A stretch of DNA of 37,750 nt from Pseudarthrobacter sp. Its GTDB lineage: Bacteria > Actinomycetota > Actinomycetes > Actinomycetales > Micrococcaceae. The notes under the pieces were generated by a model, which had not been told where the DNA came from, made no database searches, and saw nothing but the letters and a program-made list of their open reading frames with translations. A program made the translations under genes and the position numbers. The stretch covers positions 1 through 37,750 of the forward strand of contig JAPSJV010000025.1 of NCBI GenBank assembly GCA_031178005.1, given 5' to 3'. Positions 33,430 through 37,750 of the stretch are shown in pieces. The first letter of the stretch is position 1. Every line of letters starts with the position of its first letter.

Positions 33430-34365
33430 TCATGCCAGCAGCGCCAGTTCCGCGATGTCGTGCGGCGTGGTCCGGCAGCAGCCGCCCAGCATTTGGGCGC
33501 CCAGGCCGTGCCATCCCGGCGCGGCCTGCGCCAGAGTGGCAGGGGCAGCCGCGCCAGGCGCCGGGCCCCAGGTCTTGGTGACGGCGTCGTAGGTTTCGCC
33601 GGAGTTCGGATAGGCCAATAGCGGGAGGTCCGTTGCCTGCCGCAGGGCCTCGAGTGCGGGGGATACCAACTCCATGGGCACGCAGTTCACGCCGACGGCG
33701 GCCACCCGCTCCTCCGCGGCGGCCACTCCGACCACCCGGGAAAGGGGCGTCCCGTCACTGATGTGGGCACTGTCCCGGAGCGTGAAGGACAGCCAGGATT
33801 CGACGTCGAACTCCTCCAGCAGTTCCAGCAGCGCCTCAGTTTCCGGCAGCGACGGCAGGGTCTCGCAGGCCAGGAAGTCCACGCCCGCTTCCACCAAAGC
33901 GGCTACCCGGGGCCGGTGGAAGTCGAGGAAGGCCGTGCGGTCCAGGTGATAGTCGCCCCGGTACTCGGATCCGTCGGCAAGGTAGGCGCCGTAGGGCCCC
34001 ACGGAACCGGCAATCAGCAATGGTCCGGCATCCGGGTTTTCTGCGAGGTATTCCACGCGGGCCTGGTCCGCCAAACGCACGCTGAGAGCCACCAGCTCCA
34101 GTGCCTCGGCCTCACTGATGCCGCGGCGGGCAAATCCCATGGGGGTGGCCTGGTAGCTGGCAGTGATCGCCACCTGGGCACCGGCCCGGAAATAGTCCAG
34201 ATGCACACGCCTAACCAGCTCAGGCTGCTCCAGCAGGACCTTGGCGGACCACAGCGGGTCATCCAGGTTGCTGCCATGCGCTTCCAGCTCGGTGGCCAAG
34301 GCGCCGTCCAACGTCAGCTTTGTTCCGGCCGCAAGCAGGTCGCTGAGTGTGGTGTTTCTGGGCAT
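33430..34365 (-). CDS. homocysteine S-methyltransferase
   Basis: A 311-residue zinc-dependent methyltransferase, MmuM type, which moves a methyl group from S-methylmethionine (or S-adenosylmethionine) to homocysteine to give methionine. The zinc cysteines are present: C228 (VGVNCVP) and C296-C297 (MLGGCCRTTP). The signature AYPNSGETYDAVTKTW (251-266) matches E. coli MmuM. The frame is open to 34380 via a TTG, but the ATG at 34365 has GGGAG nine bases upstream and the usual N-terminus (LTLDGALATELE). No S-methylmethionine permease of the MmuP type is seen beside it; the AnsP-like permease 145 bp upstream belongs to another cluster. Confidence 0.92.
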   Translation of the reverse strand: MPRNTTLSDLLAAGTKLTLDGALATELEAHGSNLDDPLWSAKVLLEQPELVRRVHLDYFRAGAQVAITASYQATPMGFARRGISEAEALELVALSVRLADQARVEYLAENPDAGPLLIAGSVGPYGAYLADGSEYRGDYHLDRTAFLDFHRPRVAALVEAGVDFLACETLPSLPETEALLELLEEFDVESWLSFTLRDSAHISDGTPLSRVVGVAAAEERVAAVGVNCVPMELVSPALEALRQATDLPLLAYPNSGETYDAVTKTWGPAPGAAAPATLAQAAPGWHGLGAQMLGGCCRTTPHDIAELALLA

Positions 34366-34432
34366 GGTTGTGACTCCCAACAGTTCGGATCGATATTACC
34401 CGTAACGCCTGGAATATACGGAGGCGCTTAAA

Positions 34433-34498
34433 CCCAACTGGGTAGCGCTAACTGTCGTTCAGACCGCTCAAAACGTCAGATAGCGCTACCCAGTTGGG
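34433..34498. repeat. long inverted repeat between ansP and mmuM
   Basis: Perfect 18-bp arms (34433-34450 and 34481-34498; the right arm reads TAGCGCTACCCAGTTGGG) flank a 30-nt loop. After one mismatch the CTG/CAG and CGTT/AACG pairs continue, so a stem of about 27 positions with two mismatches is possible. It lies just past the ansP stop and upstream of mmuM. It can act as a terminator. Its length and regular sequence also resemble dispersed REP-like elements. Confidence 0.7.
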
Positions 34499-34509
34499 AA
34501 AGGCGGGAG

Positions 34510-36018
34510 TTACTTGAACGACTCCACCGGCGGGTTCGCGACCACCGGGGCCAGGCCGGTGAAGCCCTTGCGGGTCTCGGCGATTTCGCGGATCCGAGCG
34601 CGGCAGGCGTACCAGCCAAACACCATCAATATGCAGGCGACGGCCGTGACCAGCATGGTGAGCGGTGATTCGATGAACACCATGATCAGGACGGCCACCA
34701 GGAACAGCAGCGACAGGTAGCCGGTGTAGGGGGCGCCGAACATCCGGAAGGACGGCCGCTTCAGGAAGCCCTTGTCCGCCCAGCGTTTGAGCTGGATCTG
34801 GCACAGCACGATGGTCGCCCAGGTCATGATGATGCCCACGGAAGCCACGTTGAGGACAATCTCAAAGGCCTGTGCAGGGACCAGATAGTTCAGCGGAACG
34901 CCCAGCAGCGAGACGCCGGCGGTGATGGCGATGCCGCCGTAGGGGACACCGGCCTTGTTCATGCGCGAGGCGAACTTGGGTGCTGAGCCGTTGACGGACA
35001 TGGAGCGCAGGATGCGGCCGGTGGAGTACAGGCCGGCGTTCAGCGAGGACAGCGCGGCGGTGAGGACCACCAGGTTCATGATGACGTCCACGCCCTGGAT
35101 GCCGATGGAGCCGAAGAACGTCACGAAGGGGCTGACGCCCTTTTCGTAGGACGTGTAGGGCAGCAGCAGGGCGAGCAGGATGACCGAGCCGACGTAGAAC
35201 ACGGCAATTCGGAAGACCACGGAGTTGATGGCCTTGGGCATGATCTTTTCCGGGTTTTCGGTCTCGCCGGCCGCGGTGCCCACCAGCTCAATGGAGGCGT
35301 AGGCGAACAACACACCCTGCATCAGGATGATCATGGGGAGCAGGCCGTTGGGGAAGACGCCGCCGTTGTCCGAGAGGAGGCTCAGGCCAACCTGCTGGCC
35401 GTCCACCGGGGTGCCGAAGATGACGAAGTAGGTGCCGACGACGAGGAAGACCACCAGCGCGGCGACCTTGATCAGGGCGAACCAGAATTCCATCTCGCCG
35501 AAGACCTTCACGGAAACCAGGTTCAGCGCCAGGACAACAACCAGCGCGATCAGGGCCCACGCCCACTGCGGAACCGTCGCCATCCAGGGAATGTAGTTGC
35601 CGAAGAAGTTCATGTAGAGAGCGGCAGCCGTGATGTCCACGATGGTGGTGGTGGCCCAGTTGATCCAGTAGAACCAGCCGGACACAAACGCGGCCTTCTC
35701 GCCATAGAACTCGCGGGCGTAGGAGACGAAGGAGCCCGATGACGGGCGGTGCAGCACGAGCTCACCCAGGGCACGCAGGATCAGGAATGCGAAGAAACCA
35801 CAGACGGCGTACGCGATGACCAGCGACGGGCCGGCGGCGTTGAGCCGGCCGCCGGCGCCCAGGAACAGGCCGGTACCGATGGCGCCGCCAATGGCGATCA
35901 TCTGGATCTGACGCGGCTTGAGGTTCTTGTGGTAGCCCTTGTCCTCCGCGTGCAGCGCCGATTCGGTGGCGTATGCCTGGGGCGGGACGGTGTGGTCCGT
36001 AATAGGTGGGTGTGCCAT
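34510..36018 (-). CDS. L-asparagine permease (AAT family)
   Basis: A 502-residue amino-acid permease of the AAT/APC family, AnsP-like. It has twelve predicted membrane segments. Motifs include [51 protein letters not shown] and [25 protein letters not shown]. The frame runs further upstream to 36186, but the ATG at 36018 has AAGGA in the same leader style as the asparaginase gene. It lies 13 bp after the asparaginase gene, which sits behind a GntR regulator, so the three form an asparagine-use operon. The specificity rests on that context and family resemblance. Confidence 0.9.
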   Translation of the reverse strand: MAHPPITDHTVPPQAYATESALHAEDKGYHKNLKPRQIQMIAIGGAIGTGLFLGAGGRLNAAGPSLVIAYAVCGFFAFLILRALGELVLHRPSSGSFVSYAREFYGEKAAFVSGWFYWINWATTTIVDITAAALYMNFFGNYIPWMATVPQWAWALIALVVVLALNLVSVKVFGEMEFWFALIKVAALVVFLVVGTYFVIFGTPVDGQQVGLSLLSDNGGVFPNGLLPMIILMQGVLFAYASIELVGTAAGETENPEKIMPKAINSVVFRIAVFYVGSVILLALLLPYTSYEKGVSPFVTFFGSIGIQGVDVIMNLVVLTAALSSLNAGLYSTGRILRSMSVNGSAPKFASRMNKAGVPYGGIAITAGVSLLGVPLNYLVPAQAFEIVLNVASVGIIMTWATIVLCQIQLKRWADKGFLKRPSFRMFGAPYTGYLSLLFLVAVLIMVFIESPLTMLVTAVACILMVFGWYACRARIREIAETRKGFTGLAPVVANPPVESFK

Positions 36019-36031
36019 GGGGGTGTCCTTA

Positions 36032-37063
36032 TTACTTGGTGACGCTGGGGTTGAGGAAGTCGAGGGCCTGGAAGGCACCGACGTTGCGGCCGCCACCCAG
36101 AACCGGAGTGGTGGCGATGGGGGCCAGAACCGAAGTGTCGACGTCGAGCGCTTCGAGTGCGCGGACGGTGACGGGCATCCGGGCACGGTCGCCGCCGTCG
36201 GAAATCTTGACTGCCACGGCGCGGCCGTCGGGGAGACCCGCCAGCTGGACGCCCTCGAAGCCGTCCTTCGCCACCATTCCGGGGGCCAGGCGCATCAGTT
36301 CGGTGACGTCGCGGCGCTCGCCGGCCACCATCTCCGGGTGGTGACGCATGGCCAGGCCGACGGCGGCTTCCGCGGTGGGTGCCTCCGTTCCGGCGTCGGC
36401 TGCTGCCTTGGCAATCTTCCCGAAGGCGGTGGCCATTCCGCGGAGCGTAAGGGCGAACAGCGGAGTGCCGCAGCCGTCCGTGCTGACGCCGAAGGGCTGC
36501 TCGCCCGTGAGGTCCGCGACCGTTGCGGCGACAAGCTGCTGCAGCGGGTGGCCCGGATCCAGGTAGCCTTTGACCGGCCAGCCGTTGATCACGCAAATGG
36601 CCGCCATGGAGGCATGCTTGCCCGAGCAGTTCTGCGTGAGCCGGGTGGCGATGCCGCCGTTGCGCAGCCATTCCTCGCGCTCGGCCACTCCGTAGGGCAG
36701 GTCCAGGCTGTTTTCCAGGGCGTCCGGGGTGAGGCCGTGGAGTTCCAGGATGCGGCGGGAACCGTTCACGTGGGCAGCGCTGCCCGAGTGGCTCGCGGCC
36801 GTGAGGGCCAGCAGATCGGCGGGAAGCTCCAGCCCGGCGCGCACCATGGCGACGGCCTGCAGCGGCTTAAGCGAGGAGCGCGGGTAGAACGGCGCAAGGG
36901 GGTCCCCGGCACTGAGGAGGGTGCCGCCGTCGTGATCCGTTGCGATGACGGAGCCGTAGTGGACGCTCTCCGCGAGGCCGTCCCGGACTGCGACGGCCAG
37001 CGGGGCGTGCGCGGGAAGCTGGCCGGTGTGGGCGGGCAGGATGACAGGCGCGGGGGAGGGCAT
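36032..37063 (-). CDS. L-asparaginase (asparaginase II fold, Rhizobium AnsA type)
   Basis: A 343-residue enzyme of the Asparaginase_II family (Rhizobium etli type), which hydrolyses asparagine to aspartate and ammonia. It is unrelated to the E. coli type. The conserved serine-lysine catalytic region is [10 protein letters not shown] (S63/S64, K66), and the SHSG motif is at 91-94. The family metal-site motifs are CSGKH (C146, K149) and DGCG (C198). AAGGA precedes the ATG at 37063. The gene lies between the GntR regulator and the asparagine permease, so enzyme and uptake are co-expressed. Confidence 0.9.
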   Translation of the reverse strand: MPSPAPVILPAHTGQLPAHAPLAVAVRDGLAESVHYGSVIATDHDGGTLLSAGDPLAPFYPRSSLKPLQAVAMVRAGLELPADLLALTAASHSGSAAHVNGSRRILELHGLTPDALENSLDLPYGVAEREEWLRNGGIATRLTQNCSGKHASMAAICVINGWPVKGYLDPGHPLQQLVAATVADLTGEQPFGVSTDGCGTPLFALTLRGMATAFGKIAKAAADAGTEAPTAEAAVGLAMRHHPEMVAGERRDVTELMRLAPGMVAKDGFEGVQLAGLPDGRAVAVKISDGGDRARMPVTVRALEALDVDTSVLAPIATTPVLGGGRNVGAFQALDFLNPSVTK

Positions 37064-37114
37064 GGGGTCCTTAGGGGGTAGTCAAGGATTGGTGGGGTCC
37101 GCTTGTGGCGGGTT

Positions 37115-37750
37115 TTAACGGTCCAGGATGGAGTCGACTGCGGCGCCGACAGCTTCGAGGTGGTGTGCCATGGCCGCGGCTGCGGCTTCTGCGTCGCCGG
37201 ACTCGATCGCGGACAGGATTTCCCGGTGCTCGTCGTCGGAGGCGCTACGGCGGTCCGCTACGATGTTCAAGGTCTCCGACTGGTGGGCCAAGGCTCCCCG
37301 GATGTCTGCCACAACAGCGGCGAACACTCGGTTTCCGCTGGCACGGGCGATGGCGACGTGGAACGCGGAATCAAGGTTCACCCAGGATTCCGGATCGGTT
37401 TCCTGGAGCATGGCCTGGCCGACGTCGCGGAGTTCCTGGAGGTCTTCATCGCTGCGGCGAAGGGCCGCAAGTGCCGCCGCCGGGACCTCGATGTGCGGCC
37501 GGGCTTCGGTGAGATCGCGTGCTGAGTACTGGCCGAGCGCCAGATCGTTTGCCACCTTATTGGCGACGACGAATGTTCCCTTGCCTGTTTTGGTAACTGT
37601 CAGGCCAAGGGCAGTACAGGAGCGGAGAGCTTCCCGGATCACGGAACGGCTCACCCCATATTGCGCAGCAAGTGCTGCCTCGGAGCTCAGTTTGGCGCCT
37701 ACCTCCACCCGGCCGGACTCGATGTCCCGGCGGACGGCGTTGAACACTGC
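37115..37750 (-). CDS. GntR-family (FCD) regulator, N-terminus outside window
   Basis: At least 211 residues of a FadR-subfamily regulator. The winged HTH is visible at the N-terminus (AVRRDIESGRVEVGAKLSSEAALAAQYGVSRSVIREALR), followed by the all-helical FCD domain with metal-ligand residues (LDSAFHVAIARAS, DDEHREILSAI, AMAHHLEAV). The frame stays open to the last base, so the start lies beyond the window; the GTG at 37747 would cut off the HTH start. It precedes the asparaginase gene by 51 bp and probably controls it in response to asparagine or aspartate. Confidence 0.88.
   Translation of the reverse strand, partial: AVFNAVRRDIESGRVEVGAKLSSEAALAAQYGVSRSVIREALRSCTALGLTVTKTGKGTFVVANKVANDLALGQYSARDLTEARPHIEVPAAALAALRRSDEDLQELRDVGQAMLQETDPESWVNLDSAFHVAIARASGNRVFAAVVADIRGALAHQSETLNIVADRRSASDDEHREILSAIESGDAEAAAAAMAHHLEAVGAAVDSILDR

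Overview
The window is high-GC actinobacterial chromosome, most likely from an Arthrobacter-type member of the Micrococcaceae. The evidence is the GC-rich codon use, frequent GTG and TTG starts with clear Shine-Dalgarno (SD) sites, LtrA, Lrp and FCD-GntR type proteins, and a DtxR/IdeR-like iron box. No rRNA, tRNA or CRISPR array was found. This assignment comes from reading the proteins, not from a database search.

Left end (1-5.1 kb): an IS-bounded accessory block. It starts with the 3' part of an IS256-family transposase and ends with a decayed IS3-family transposase. Between them a TetR regulator is divergent from a 726-residue membrane protein built from two fused copies of an ABC-2/YhgE-like module. 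A perfect 16-bp palindrome fills the spacer between the -35 and -10 boxes of the membrane-protein promoter.

5.1-9.1 kb: a four-gene catecholate-siderophore ABC importer (YclQNOP type) with a candidate iron-repressor box in its promoter. 9.2-11.7 kb: two overlapping CNNM/CorC-like membrane proteins. 11.7-20.7 kb: mostly single metabolic and transport genes: GNAT enzymes, a sugar porter, RraA, an MFS transporter, malic enzyme with a CRP/GlxR-type site upstream, a DUF456 protein, a TPR-like protein, an NTF2-fold protein and a LysE exporter divergent from an Lrp regulator.

21.2-23.9 kb: a WXG100-like protein with a long C-terminal domain, overlapping a lipoprotein gene, followed by a second Lrp-type regulator. 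24.2-29.0 kb: glutamyl-Q tRNA(Asp) synthetase, an HD hydrolase resembling small alarmone hydrolases, an NTF2/NmrA pair divergent from a TetR gene, and LtrA.

29.1-32.9 kb: the most unusual locus. A fused GNAT acetyltransferase-AAA+ ATPase gene lies just upstream of an 801-residue protein whose N-terminus looks like a WXG helical hairpin. The two are probably co-transcribed. I propose it as a possible uncharacterised AAA+/acetyltransferase-WXG system; this is inference. 33.0-37.75 kb: a SCO4226-like small protein, homocysteine S-methyltransferase, and an asparagine-use cluster (GntR regulator, type II-fold asparaginase, AnsP permease). A long inverted repeat lies between ansP and mmuM.
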